Assembly (NCBI RefSeq): GCF_003007675.1
Contig: NZ_PXNP01000110.1
Coordinates: 62,001 to 126,000, forward strand
Length of the DNA stretch: 64,000 nt
Origin: Marinobacter fuscus
Lineage (GTDB): Bacteria > Pseudomonadota > Gammaproteobacteria > Pseudomonadales > Oleiphilaceae
Reading direction: 5' to 3'
Both the position numbers and the translations under genes were made by a program. This document shows positions 45,269 through 55,989 of this stretch, piece after piece (position 1 is the stretch's first letter; every line of letters begins with the position of its first letter). The notes beneath the pieces are model-generated. The model worked only from the letters and a program-made list of their open reading frames with translations, had not been told where the DNA came from and did no database searches.

Positions 45269-47641
45269 TTAACTCCTCAGTGTTGCCCCCAACTCTTCTT
45301 TCAAGGCTTCGATTACCCCGTTGAAGAGCGAATGCACTTCATCTTCGTTCAGCGTGCGCTCCGGATGCTGCCAGAACAGGCTCAGGGCCAGGCTACGATT
45401 GCCCTCACCCAGGCTTTCGCCTTCATACACATCGAACACACGCAACGCTGTGAGGTGTTCGCCTGCCTGTTTACGGGCCACCTGTTCTACCCGGGCGAAC
45501 GCCACATCGCTTCCGATAACGATGGCCAGATCCCGTTTCACTACCGGGAATTTTGAAACATCTTTGAAATTAGGCACATATCCGGTCACGATCGAATTCA
45601 AGAATAGCTCAAACATCAGAATCGTGCCATTAAGTTCAAGGTTTTTCTGAACTTGTGGGTGCAAGGTGCCCAACCAGCCGACATGCTCGCCGTCACGCAA
45701 CAATTCTGCGGTTTGACCGGGGTGCAACGCCGGATGTTCACTGGCGGTAAAGCTCACGTCTATTCCCAGCACGTCAAACAAACCTTCCAGATCCCCTTTT
45801 ACATCAAAGAAATCCGTGGTTCTGCGACCGTTTACCCAATTTTCAGGATTCTGATTGCCAACGACCACGCCCGCAAGCATTGGTTGCTGATCAATCCCTT
45901 CACTGCCCTGTTCAAACCGCAAACCGGTTTCGAACAGGCGAATACGCGGCTGCTGACGGTTCTGGTTATAAGCGACGGTTTTCAGCAAGCCGCTCCACAG
46001 GGTGGTACGCATTACCGACAGATCGGCAGAGATCGGGTTAGCCAATGCAATACCCTGCCGCTCGGGATCGATCAACTGCTGAACCTTGGGGTCGACAAAA
46101 CTGTAGGTGACCGCTTCCTGGTAGCCCCGGGCCACGAAGAAATTGCGAATGGCCGACATCGGGCGCACCGCCTCTTTCCGGGCACGCAGGCCGAGCGACG
46201 CTGTGGGCTCAGTCACCGGCAAATTGTTGTATCCGAAGATCCGCCCTACTTCTTCAATCAGATCTTCTTCAATGGAAATATCGGGGCGGAAGCTGGGCAC
46301 TTTTACCCGCCAGCCGTCTTTCAGCAATTTGCTGATGCCAAGCCCCAGGCGCACCAGAATTTCTTCCACTTTGGTGCGATCGATGCGCAGCCCCAGCACT
46401 GCCGCCAGCCGCGCTTCCCGCAGATCAATCTCGCGGGCCTCGGGCAGATGGCTCTGGCTTGCCACTTCCACAATCTCGCCCGGCTCACCGCCGACAATAT
46501 CCATCAGCAGGCGGGTTGCCCGCTCCATGGCATCGCGAGCCAGCAGGTAGTCCACGCCCCGCTCGAAACGGTGTGATGCATCGGTATGCAGGCCATACTG
46601 GCGGGCCTTGCCTGCTAGCGTGATCGGGTCAAAGTAGGCGGATTCCAGCACCAGGTCGCGGGTCTTTTCACTCACACCTGAGTGCTCACCACCCATCACC
46701 CCGGCGATAGCCACGGGTTTCTCGTGATCGGCAATCACCAGCGTGTCGGCCGTCAACTCCACTTCCTGACCATCCAGCAGCACCAGCTTTTCGTTGGCCG
46801 CTGCCATACGGACGACAATGCCGCCCTGAATTTCATCCCGGTTGAAGGCGTGCATGGGCTGGCCCAGCTCAAGCAATACGTAGTTGGTTACGTCTACCGC
46901 CGCATCAATCGAGCGAATACCGGAACGGCGCAGCTTTTCCCGCATCCACAGTGGGGTTTCGGCCTGCAAATTTACGTTGCGCAGAATGCGCCCCAGATAA
47001 CGGGGGCAGCCTTCGGGCGCTTCCACGCGAATATCCGGCACATCGGAGTGCACCGCTTCAACAGGCTCGATAACCGGCGCCTGAGTCACCAGGCTGTTCA
47101 ACACACCCACTTCCCGGGCCAACCCTTTAATAGACAGGCAATCGCTGCGGTTTGGCGTCAGATCAACGTCAATCGCCACGTCGTTCAGCTTCAGGTAGTC
47201 CGCCACAGGCTGGCCCACCGGTGCATCATCCGGCAACTCCATCAGGCCGCCATGGTCTTCAGACAAGCCCAGCTCCGATTCGGAACACAGCATGCCCTCC
47301 GAGGGTTGCCCACGCAGCTTGGCCTTCTTGATCTTGAAATTACCGGGTAGCACCGCGCCCAGTTCGGCAAAAGGCACTTTCAGGCCTTGGCGCACGTTGG
47401 GCGCACCACAGACCACCTGTACGGTTGTGGCACCGTTGCTGACCTGGCACACCCGCAACTTGTCGGCGTCCGGGTGGGGCTCTACCGAAACCACTTCACC
47501 AACCACCACACCGGAGAACTCGCCTGCCACGGCTTCGAAGCCGTCTACTTCCAGCCCCGCCATGGTGATCTGGTCCATCAGCTCCTGGGAGCCAATGTCC
47601 GGGTTAACCCATTCACGCAGCCACTGTTCACTGAATTTCAT
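45269..47641 (-). CDS. pheT: Phenylalanyl-tRNA synthetase beta subunit
   Basis: A 790-aa PheRS beta chain. Layout: the tRNA-binding/OB fold at about 40-150, B3/B4 editing domain near 210-400, B5 DNA-binding-like domain near 400-475, the catalytic-like core, and the ferredoxin-like anticodon-binding domain at the end (about 700-790). I prefer the ATG at 47641 (MKFSEQWLREW, as in E. coli), which has AGGG eight bases upstream; an ATG two codons earlier is too close to that site. It follows pheS with a 52-bp gap. Confidence 0.97.
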   Translation of the reverse strand: MKFSEQWLREWVNPDIGSQELMDQITMAGLEVDGFEAVAGEFSGVVVGEVVSVEPHPDADKLRVCQVSNGATTVQVVCGAPNVRQGLKVPFAELGAVLPGNFKIKKAKLRGQPSEGMLCSESELGLSEDHGGLMELPDDAPVGQPVADYLKLNDVAIDVDLTPNRSDCLSIKGLAREVGVLNSLVTQAPVIEPVEAVHSDVPDIRVEAPEGCPRYLGRILRNVNLQAETPLWMREKLRRSGIRSIDAAVDVTNYVLLELGQPMHAFNRDEIQGGIVVRMAAANEKLVLLDGQEVELTADTLVIADHEKPVAIAGVMGGEHSGVSEKTRDLVLESAYFDPITLAGKARQYGLHTDASHRFERGVDYLLARDAMERATRLLMDIVGGEPGEIVEVASQSHLPEAREIDLREARLAAVLGLRIDRTKVEEILVRLGLGISKLLKDGWRVKVPSFRPDISIEEDLIEEVGRIFGYNNLPVTEPTASLGLRARKEAVRPMSAIRNFFVARGYQEAVTYSFVDPKVQQLIDPERQGIALANPISADLSVMRTTLWSGLLKTVAYNQNRQQPRIRLFETGLRFEQGSEGIDQQPMLAGVVVGNQNPENWVNGRRTTDFFDVKGDLEGLFDVLGIDVSFTASEHPALHPGQTAELLRDGEHVGWLGTLHPQVQKNLELNGTILMFELFLNSIVTGYVPNFKDVSKFPVVKRDLAIVIGSDVAFARVEQVARKQAGEHLTALRVFDVYEGESLGEGNRSLALSLFWQHPERTLNEDEVHSLFNGVIEALKEELGATLRS

Positions 47642-47692
47642 TGTCATAACCCTGTTCTGATTCGGTTGATTCTGAGCCTGCCAATCGCCGGA

Positions 47693-48802
<1,110 letters not shown>

Positions 48803-48830
48803 TCAGTAATCGATGAAAGAGCTTAAGCGA

Positions 48831-49184
48831 TCACAGGGACGCTTTGGCCTTCTCAACAACAGCAGAGAATGCCTGCTGCTCGTTCATAGCCAGATCAGCC
48901 AGAACTTTACGATCGATTTCAACGTTTGCCTTCTTCAGGCCAGCGATCAGACGGCTGTAAGACAGACCGTTTGCACGGGCACCAGCGTTGATACGGGCAA
49001 TCCACAGGGCGCGGAAGGCACGCTTGCGGTTGCGACGGTCACGGTAGGCATACTGGCCAGCCTTGATGACCGCCTGCTTGGCAACGCGGAATACACGGCT
49101 ACGGGCACCGTAGTAACCTTTGGCCTGCTTGAGAATCTTCTTGTGACGACGACGTGCGACCACGCCACGCTTTACACGAGCCAT
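48831..49184 (-). CDS. rplT: Ribosomal protein L20
   Basis: A 117-aa L20, of standard length and very basic ([25 protein letters not shown]...). It binds 23S rRNA early in 50S assembly and in E. coli represses its own operon translation. It follows rpmI by 50 bp in the infC-rpmI-rplT order. Confidence 0.98.
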   Translation of the reverse strand: MARVKRGVVARRRHKKILKQAKGYYGARSRVFRVAKQAVIKAGQYAYRDRRNRKRAFRALWIARINAGARANGLSYSRLIAGLKKANVEIDRKVLADLAMNEQQAFSAVVEKAKASL

Positions 49185-49234
49185 ACTTTAATCCTTCTAC
49201 CTTTACTTTTCAGGGAATGAGTCGCGGGGCTGAA

Positions 49235-49426
49235 TCAGCACGCGGTCATGCGCTTGATAGACGCAACATCTGATTTGGCGATGAGCTTGGTGCCGCGCAG
49301 CTGACGCTTACGCTTCGGGCTCTTCTTGGTCAGGATGTGGCTGGTGAAGGACTGCTTGTGCTTGAAGCCGTTGGCGGTTTTCTTGAACCGCTTGGTGGCT
49401 CCGCTTTTGGTTTTCATCTTCGGCAT
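49235..49426 (-). CDS. rpmI: Ribosomal protein L35
   Basis: A 63-aa L35 starting [17 protein letters not shown] at the ATG at 49426, with GGAG upstream; the longer open frame is non-coding leader. A GC-rich hairpin (49482-49501) lies between infC and this start. Confidence 0.97.
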   Translation of the reverse strand: MPKMKTKSGATKRFKKTANGFKHKQSFTSHILTKKSPKRKRQLRGTKLIAKSDVASIKRMTAC

Positions 49427-49481
49427 TTTTAAAACTCCGCATTCTGTTATCAATAAAACAATTGTGTTCCTGAACGACAAA

Positions 49482-49501
49482 TCCCCCGCCAATGCGGGGG
49501 A
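49482..49501 (-). promoter_or_regulatory. Hairpin in infC-rpmI gap
   Basis: On the minus strand TCCCCCGC pairs with GCGGGGGA (one wobble-free stem, 4-nt loop), without a long T-run. It could be an mRNA-stability element or part of the L20-dependent control region known upstream of rpmI in E. coli; position is the only support for the latter. Confidence 0.5.
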
Positions 49502-49519
49502 CCCGTCAGAAGAGCAGGA

Positions 49520-50062
49520 TCACTTCTTCTTTCGGGGTGCGACGATCATGGTCATCTGCCGGCCTTCCATTTTCGGCCGCATTTCGACCTGGGCCAGCTC
49601 AGCCACATCTTCTTCGATCCGCTGCATGAGTTTCATACCAATTTCCTGGTGTGCCATCTCACGGCCACGGAAGCGAACTGTGATCTTGCCGCGATCCCCG
49701 TTCTCAAGGAAACGTACCAGGTTGCGTAGTTTTACCTGATAATCCCCTTCGTCCGTTCCTGGTCGGAACTTCAGCTCTTTGACCTGCGTCTGCTTCTGTT
49801 TTTTCTTGGCAGCCGCTTTGGCCTTCTTCTCATCGAAGATTTTCTTGCCGTAGTCCATTATCTTACAGACGATCGGATCGGAATCCGTAACCTGAACCAG
49901 GTCAAGAGACGCTTCTTCTGCCTGTTTGAGTGCGTCCTCAATCGAAACCACACCCACCTGATTGCCTTCGGCATCGATCAGGCGGACTTCAGTTGCGTCA
50001 ATATTCTCGTTGATAGGCGCCTTGGGTGAACGCCCACCCCGATTCGCTCGCTGTTTAATAAT
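49520..50062 (-). CDS. infC: Translation initiation factor IF-3 (AUU start)
   Basis: A 180-aa IF-3. The frame has no ATG/GTG/TTG at the right place. The conserved N-terminus ([24 protein letters not shown]) is preceded by ATT ATT AAA, and GGAG lies five bases before the first ATT (50062) or eight before the second (50059). AUU initiation is the hallmark of infC, because IF-3 rejects this codon and so limits its own synthesis. The first ATT shares its first base with the thrS stop TAA, coupling the genes. The C-terminal domain (about 90-175) ends in the basic IVAPRKKK tail. A start at the internal ATG/GTG further in would lose the N-domain. Confidence 0.95.
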   Translation of the reverse strand: MIKQRANRGGRSPKAPINENIDATEVRLIDAEGNQVGVVSIEDALKQAEEASLDLVQVTDSDPIVCKIMDYGKKIFDEKKAKAAAKKKQKQTQVKELKFRPGTDEGDYQVKLRNLVRFLENGDRGKITVRFRGREMAHQEIGMKLMQRIEEDVAELAQVEMRPKMEGRQMTMIVAPRKKK

Positions 50063-51987
50063 TAGATCTCCGTTTTGGTTCTACCTTTGCGCTCGACGTC
50101 CGCAGCCAACAGCTTTTCGAATTCGTCGACCGACATGGTTCCCAGATCTTCACCCTTGCGTGTCCTCACGGCAACGGCGTTGTTCTCAACCTCTTTGTCG
50201 CCAACAACGACCAGATAGGGAACCTTATTGAGAGTATGCTCGCGGATTTTAAAGCCGATCTTCTCGTTTCTCAAGTCAGCATTTACCCGATAGCCCAAAG
50301 AATCCAGTTTTTTCGCCAGATTCTGACAATAATCCTGCTGCTTATCGGTGATATTCAACACCGCCACCTGGGTCGGTGCCAACCAGGTCGGGAAGGCGCC
50401 TTCGTATTCTTCAATCAGAATGCCGATGAAGCGCTCAAACGACCCGAGCACGGCCCGGTGCAGCATAACCGGCGTCTTGCGCTCGGAATTATCGGCCACA
50501 TACTGGGCACCCAAGCGCCCGGGCATGGAAAAGTCGACCTGGATAGTACCACATTGCCACACCCGGCCCAGACAATCCTTCAGGGAGAACTCGATTTTCG
50601 GGCCGTAGAAGGCGCCTTCGCCCGGCAACAGTTCCCAATCCACTCCTTCCCGATTCAATGCTTCTTCCAGAGCGGCCTCGGACTTGTCCCAAACCTCATC
50701 GGAACCCACCCGCTTTTCCGGGCGTGTCGACAGCTTGTAGAGAATCTGGTCAAAGCCAAAGTCGGCATAGACTTCATGCAGCATGGCAATAAACGCCGAC
50801 ACTTCCTTCTGGATGGCGTCTTCCTCACAGAAGATATGCGCGTCGTCCTGGGTAAAGCCACGCACACGCATCAGGCCGTGCAGAGCACCAGAGGCCTCGT
50901 TACGGTGACAACAACCGAACTCGGCCAGGCGCAACGGCAGATCCTTGTAGCTCTTGAGCCCCTGGTTGAACACCTGCACGTGGCACGGGCAGTTCATAGG
51001 CTTGATGGCGTAATCGTGCTTTTCAGACTCGGTGGTGAACATGTCGTCTTTGAATTTGTCCCAGTGCCCGGACTTTTCCCAGAGCGTACGGGACACCACC
51101 TGCGGCGTCTTGATTTCTTTGTAACCATGCTTGTGCTGCTGGGCACGCATGTACTGCTCAACTTCCTGATACAGAGACCAGCCGTCCGGATGCCAGAACA
51201 CCATGCCCGGCGCCTCTTCCTGCATGTGGAACAGGTTCAGTTTCTTGCCAATCTTGCGGTGGTCGCGCTTTTCCGCTTCTTCCAGGCGGTGCAGGTAAGC
51301 CTTGAGCTCTTTCTTGTTGCCCCAGGCGGTGCCGTAGATGCGCTGCAACTGCTCGTTGCTGGTATCGCCACGCCAGTAGGCACCGGCCACCTTGGTCAGC
51401 TTGAAGGCTTTCAGCTTGCCGGTACTGGGTACGTGGGGGCCCCGGCACAGGTCGATGAAATCGCCCTGACGATAGAACGACAGGTCTTCATCACCGGGAA
51501 TGTCCTCAATGATGCGAACCTTGTACTCTTCACCCATATCCTCGAACAGCTTGACCGCTTCATCACGGGACATGAGAGAGCGGGACACCGGCAGATCCTG
51601 TTTGGCCAGCTCTTCCATCCGCTTCTCGATGCGCGCCATATCTTCGTTGGTAAACGGCCGCTCGTATTTGAAGTCGTAGTAGAACCCGTTTTCAATCACG
51701 GGCCCGATGGTCACCTGAGCTTCCGGAAACAGTTCCTGCACAGCCATGGCCATCAAGTGTGCGGTGGAGTGGCGGATGACGTCTACGCCGTCTTCATCAC
51801 GCTCCGTAATGATCGCCAGTTCGACGTCGTTTTCGATCAGATGGCTGGTATCCACCAGCTTGCCGTTCACCTTGCCGGCCAGGGCGGCTTTGGCCAGGCC
51901 CGCGCCGATGTCTGCGGCAACGTCGTGTACGGTTACGGATTCTGCAAAACTGCGATGACTGCCATCCGGCAGGGTAATGACGGGCAT
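50062..51987 (-). CDS. thrS: Threonyl-tRNA synthetase
   Basis: A 641-aa ThrRS with the four standard parts: TGS (1-62), editing domain (about 65-225, [12 protein letters not shown] and the closing [19 protein letters not shown]), the class II core (about 240-535, with [10 protein letters not shown], where the Cys helps bind zinc, and [18 protein letters not shown] motif 2), and the anticodon domain (540-641). It heads the thrS-infC-rpmI-rplT block. In E. coli thrS represses its own translation via a tRNA-like leader; I cannot confirm a similar fold in the 100-bp leader here. Confidence 0.97.
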   Translation of the reverse strand: MPVITLPDGSHRSFAESVTVHDVAADIGAGLAKAALAGKVNGKLVDTSHLIENDVELAIITERDEDGVDVIRHSTAHLMAMAVQELFPEAQVTIGPVIENGFYYDFKYERPFTNEDMARIEKRMEELAKQDLPVSRSLMSRDEAVKLFEDMGEEYKVRIIEDIPGDEDLSFYRQGDFIDLCRGPHVPSTGKLKAFKLTKVAGAYWRGDTSNEQLQRIYGTAWGNKKELKAYLHRLEEAEKRDHRKIGKKLNLFHMQEEAPGMVFWHPDGWSLYQEVEQYMRAQQHKHGYKEIKTPQVVSRTLWEKSGHWDKFKDDMFTTESEKHDYAIKPMNCPCHVQVFNQGLKSYKDLPLRLAEFGCCHRNEASGALHGLMRVRGFTQDDAHIFCEEDAIQKEVSAFIAMLHEVYADFGFDQILYKLSTRPEKRVGSDEVWDKSEAALEEALNREGVDWELLPGEGAFYGPKIEFSLKDCLGRVWQCGTIQVDFSMPGRLGAQYVADNSERKTPVMLHRAVLGSFERFIGILIEEYEGAFPTWLAPTQVAVLNITDKQQDYCQNLAKKLDSLGYRVNADLRNEKIGFKIREHTLNKVPYLVVVGDKEVENNAVAVRTRKGEDLGTMSVDEFEKLLAADVERKGRTKTEI

Positions 51988-52093
51988 AGTGGTCTCCTCG
52001 TTATTTGGCTCAGCGGTGATCTATACCAAAGATCACGTGGTTGCCGGACTGCGCGACACAAACGCGCGCCGGAATCGAAGGCGAGTCTAACAG

Positions 52094-52125
52094 AAAAAAA
52101 CCCGGCAGCAACGCCGGGTTTTTAC
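52094..52125 (-). terminator. Intrinsic terminator of the TRAP permease gene
   Basis: ACCCGGC pairs with GCCGGGT (loop GTTGCT on the minus strand) and is followed by seven T's, 15 bp past the stop of the TRAP permease gene. The A-run on its other side would also allow weak termination on the + strand. Confidence 0.93.
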
Positions 52126-52139
52126 GGAGCAGGAACGGC

Positions 52140-54740
52140 TCACGCCAGTTGTGGCTGAGCGTCCTCGCGGGCTTTGCGTTTCAGTTGACCGAAAGCGACC
52201 AGCCCAAGAAGTATCAGTGCAGGGATGAACATCAGCTCCCGAGGTGGCCGGTCCAGCTGCACCTGCACCGCTTCGATAACCCAGCCGAACTGGATACCCG
52301 CATCTTCCGCCGGGCTGCCGAAGTTGACGAAATCCACCATCAACTGGTCATCCTGGGGTGAGACTTCCAGGCCAGCGGCAGCCAACCGATCCGTTGCGGT
52401 CTCGCCTTCCGGCATGTTGAGCTCCACGTAGGTGGTCACATCACTGCCATCTATGGACATACCGGATACCCGCAGCACCACCGGCGCATCGGCTGGCACA
52501 TCCTCGACATACTCAACCACCGCCGCGCCCGGGCGCTCCTCGTAGGGAGGGTAGATCATGTCCCACCAGAACCCTGGCCGGAACATGGTGAAGGTGATCA
52601 GCAGCAAGGCTGCGGTCTCCCAGTAGCGACTTTTGGTGAACCAGAAGCCCTGAGTGGCGGCCGAGAACACCAGCATGGCGGTTACTGCACTGAACACAGT
52701 AACCAGCAGGTCGAACCAGCCAGTCAGCCCTATCAGCAACAACTGGGTGTTGAAGATGAACATGAATGGCAGGATGGCAGTACGGATATCGTAGGTAAAA
52801 CCCTGGATACCGGTTCTTATAGGGTCTGCCCCCGAGATAGCAGCCGCCGCATAGGCGGCCAACCCAACGGGCGGCGTATCATCCGCCAGTATCCCGAAGT
52901 AGAACACAAACAGGTGTACGGCGATCAGCGGCACCAACAACCCGTTCTGGGCGCCCAGGGTAACAATCACCGGGGCCATCAGGGTTGATACCACAATGTA
53001 GTTGGCCGTAGTGGGCAGCCCCATGCCAAGAATCAGGCTGATGACCGCGGTGAACATCAGCATCAACAGCAAGTTGCCACCCGACAGAAACTCCACGAAC
53101 TGGGTCATCACCAGGCCGATACCGGTCAGGGTAACGGTGCCCACCACAATACCGGCGGTGGCCGTGGCTACACCGATGCCCACCATATTTCTGGCACCGG
53201 TGGCCAGAGAGTGGAACAAATCGGTTATTCCTCCGGTGAACTCCGCCATCAACCCCTGATGCTTGCGAAAGAAACCTTTCAGCGGGCGCTGGGTAATCAC
53301 AATAAAGACCATGAACAGGGTCGCCCAGAAGGCCGACAGCTGGGGCGAGAAGCGCTCAACGGTCAGGCACCACACCAGAACCACAACCGGCAACAGGAAG
53401 TACAGACCGGTCTTGACCGTTGGCCCCACCTCCGGAAGCTCACCCATTTCTTTCTCCGGGTCGTCTTCTTCCAGTTCCGGGAACTTTGTGGCGTAACCTA
53501 CCAGAGCCACATAGATGGCGATCAACAGCGGCCCCAACACCCAGGGTGCCGCGGCGCCCAGTGCACCTTTGGCCCAGCCAACGCCGTAGTAAACGGCAAA
53601 GGTCAGTACCGACAGGCCAATCAAAATGACCACCCAGTTCAGCAGGCGCTGAGCCAGGGTCGGGCGATTGGGCCGCTCCATGCCCTCCATTTTCAGCTTG
53701 CAGGCTTCCAGGTGAACGATATAGATGAGCGCCACATACGAAATCAACGCAGGCAAGATCGCATGCTTGATCACTTCCAGGTAGGAAATGCCGACATACT
53801 CAACCATCAGGAAGGCAGCAGCACCCATAATAGGCGGCGTCAGCTGGCCGTTGGTGGATGCTGCCACTTCCACAGCACCCGCCTTGGTGGCCGGAAAGCC
53901 CACCCGTTTCATCAGCGGAATGGTAAAGGTGCCCGTGGTTACCACGTTGGCAATGGACGAACCGGAAATGACACCGCTGAGGCCGCTGGAGACCACGGCC
54001 GCCTTCGCAGGCCCGCCGCGCATATGCCCCAGCATGGCGTAGGCAACCTTAATGAAGTAGTTGCCCGCACCCGCACGCTCCAGAAGCGCTCCAAACAGCA
54101 CAAAAAGGAATACAAAGCTGGTGGAAACACCAAGTGCCACACCAAACACACCCTCTGTGCCCAGCCATTGGTGCGATGATAATTTGCTCAGGCTCACCCC
54201 CTTGTGGGAGATGACATCGGGCATGTAGGGTCCCGCGAGCGAGTAGGTAATAAAGACCGCAGCAACAATGGTCAGCGGCAGGCCAAGGGCTCTGCGGGTC
54301 GCTTCAAGCAACAACACCAGCCCTGCCAGAGCCACCCAAAGGTCTGCCGTTATCGGCGCTCCCGGGCGCTGAGCCAGCTGGTCGTAAAATACATACAGAT
54401 AAGAGGCCGTAAACGCAGCGGCCAATGCCAGCACCCAGTCGTAAACGGGCACCTTGTTGGCATGCACCCCTTTGATCATCGGGAATGCCGAAAACGCGAG
54501 AAACACCGCAAATGCAAGATGGATCGAGCGCGCTTCTGTGGAGTTGAAAATACCGAAGTTCAGAGTGAACGGCAGAGGTGAGGCAATCCAGAGCTGGAAC
54601 AATGACCAGCACACCGGAACGATAAACAGAATAACCGCCGCTGGGCCTGTGAGTGCCCGGCCACCGGTTTCGGTCTGTAAGAGTTGCTCAACCTGGCTGG
54701 CATCCACACCCGTTCCGGTTCCGGGATCATTCTTTGCCAT
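52140..54740 (-). CDS. Fused TRAP transporter permease (TAXI type)
   Basis: An 866-aa inner-membrane protein combining the small (DctQ-like) and large (DctM-like) TRAP subunits, with about 17-19 membrane helices. DctM signatures such as GLSGVISGSSIANVVTTGTFTIPLMKR and AASTNGQLTPPIMGAAAFLMVEY are clear. The C-terminal 170 residues hold the extra domain (DUF3394 type) seen in TAXI permeases, with a PDZ-like stretch FGSPAEDAGIQFGWVI before a last membrane helix. TRAP carriers are Na+-driven importers of organic anions. The TAXI binding protein is encoded 81 bp upstream in the same direction. Confidence 0.93.
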   Translation of the reverse strand: MAKNDPGTGTGVDASQVEQLLQTETGGRALTGPAAVILFIVPVCWSLFQLWIASPLPFTLNFGIFNSTEARSIHLAFAVFLAFSAFPMIKGVHANKVPVYDWVLALAAAFTASYLYVFYDQLAQRPGAPITADLWVALAGLVLLLEATRRALGLPLTIVAAVFITYSLAGPYMPDVISHKGVSLSKLSSHQWLGTEGVFGVALGVSTSFVFLFVLFGALLERAGAGNYFIKVAYAMLGHMRGGPAKAAVVSSGLSGVISGSSIANVVTTGTFTIPLMKRVGFPATKAGAVEVAASTNGQLTPPIMGAAAFLMVEYVGISYLEVIKHAILPALISYVALIYIVHLEACKLKMEGMERPNRPTLAQRLLNWVVILIGLSVLTFAVYYGVGWAKGALGAAAPWVLGPLLIAIYVALVGYATKFPELEEDDPEKEMGELPEVGPTVKTGLYFLLPVVVLVWCLTVERFSPQLSAFWATLFMVFIVITQRPLKGFFRKHQGLMAEFTGGITDLFHSLATGARNMVGIGVATATAGIVVGTVTLTGIGLVMTQFVEFLSGGNLLLMLMFTAVISLILGMGLPTTANYIVVSTLMAPVIVTLGAQNGLLVPLIAVHLFVFYFGILADDTPPVGLAAYAAAAISGADPIRTGIQGFTYDIRTAILPFMFIFNTQLLLIGLTGWFDLLVTVFSAVTAMLVFSAATQGFWFTKSRYWETAALLLITFTMFRPGFWWDMIYPPYEERPGAAVVEYVEDVPADAPVVLRVSGMSIDGSDVTTYVELNMPEGETATDRLAAAGLEVSPQDDQLMVDFVNFGSPAEDAGIQFGWVIEAVQVQLDRPPRELMFIPALILLGLVAFGQLKRKAREDAQPQLA

Positions 54741-54821
54741 AGAGTTGTCCTGTGATGAAAGATATCCGTACTGCGCCAGTAGAGCGGGCTGGCGCCCACC
54801 CTACCGGGATACCCTGGCCGA

Positions 54822-55805
54822 TCAGTCGATCAGGCCGGCTTCACGATAGTACTTGGCCGCACCCGGGTGCAGAGGCGCACTCAGAGCGTCCGAGACCATT
54901 TCTTCTTTCTTCAGGTTGCCAAAGGCAGGGTGCAGGCGCTTGAAACTGTCAAAGTTCTCGAAGACTGCCTTGACCACTTCATACACCACGTCTTCCGGTA
55001 CATCGGTGGAGGAGACGAAGGTAGCCGCTACACCAAAGGTGGTGACGTCTTCATCAGAACCACGATACATGCCACCTGGAATCACCGCCTTACGATAGTA
55101 CGGGTTATCGGAGATGAGTTTTTTGGTGGCTGCGTTGTCCACGTTCACCAGCACGCTGTCACAGGAAGTCGTCGCTTCCTTGATGGCACCGGACGGGTGG
55201 CCAACGGTGTAGAAAAAGGCATCGATGTTACCGTCGCACAGCGCCTGGGACTGCTCCGCTGCCTTGATTTCAGCCGCCAGGGCATACTTATCCATGCCCC
55301 AGCCCATGGCATCCATCAGGACTTCTGCAGTCGCGCGCTGGCCAGAACCCGGGTTACCCACGGAGACCCGCTTACCTTCCAGGTCTTCAAAGTTCTTGAT
55401 GCCGGAGCCCTTACTGGCAACGACCGTAAACGGTTCCGGGTGCAGGGAGAATACGGCACGCAGCTTCTCGTTCTTGCCTGCATCCTCAAACTGGCTGCTG
55501 CCATTGTAGGCGTGGAACTGCCAGTCAGACTGAGCAACGGCGAGATCGAGTTCGCCACTGCGAATAGCGTTGAGGTTATATACCGAACCACCGGTACTCT
55601 CAACGGAGCAGCGGATACCGTGCTCTTTGCGATCCATGTTGACCAAACGGCAAATGGCGCCACCCGCCGGATAGTAAACACCTGTGACACCACCGGTGCC
55701 GATGGTGACAAACCGCTGCTCTTGCGCAGAGACGGCTGAAGAAGCGGCGCCAAGACTGACTGCAGCGGCAACAGCAAAAGCGGAGGCTTTTAATTTCAAA
55801 GTCAT
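54822..55805 (-). CDS. TAXI-family TRAP solute-binding protein
   Basis: A 327-aa periplasmic binding protein with signal peptide cut after SAVSA. The start of the mature protein ([25 protein letters not shown]) and the [30 protein letters not shown] segment are diagnostic of the TAXI family, which binds glutamate-like or other organic acids. It supplies the fused permease. The upstream 184-bp gap should carry the promoter for both. Ligand unknown. Confidence 0.94.
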   Translation of the reverse strand: MTLKLKASAFAVAAAVSLGAASSAVSAQEQRFVTIGTGGVTGVYYPAGGAICRLVNMDRKEHGIRCSVESTGGSVYNLNAIRSGELDLAVAQSDWQFHAYNGSSQFEDAGKNEKLRAVFSLHPEPFTVVASKGSGIKNFEDLEGKRVSVGNPGSGQRATAEVLMDAMGWGMDKYALAAEIKAAEQSQALCDGNIDAFFYTVGHPSGAIKEATTSCDSVLVNVDNAATKKLISDNPYYRKAVIPGGMYRGSDEDVTTFGVAATFVSSTDVPEDVVYEVVKAVFENFDSFKRLHPAFGNLKKEEMVSDALSAPLHPGAAKYYREAGLID

Positions 55806-55944
55806 GTGTGCTCTTCCTTTTCTTGGTCTTTATTTTTGTCCGCTGGCAACCTTGCCAGGCAAACATCACGTTCGAGATAGAACATAGAACACTTCGGGCT
55901 ATAAATAAAGGAAGGATTAGCACGCTAACCAGCTGACCTTCAAA

Positions 55945-55968
55945 CAAAAAAGCCCGCTTGCGCGGGCA
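55945..55968 (-). terminator. Intrinsic terminator of the RND/YCF48/DUF1329 unit
   Basis: GCCCGC-GCAA-GCGGGC followed by six T's on the minus strand, just past the RND-type permease stop (55990). Confidence 0.93.
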
Positions 55969-55989
55969 ATGATGTTTACGTAGTTGCAG

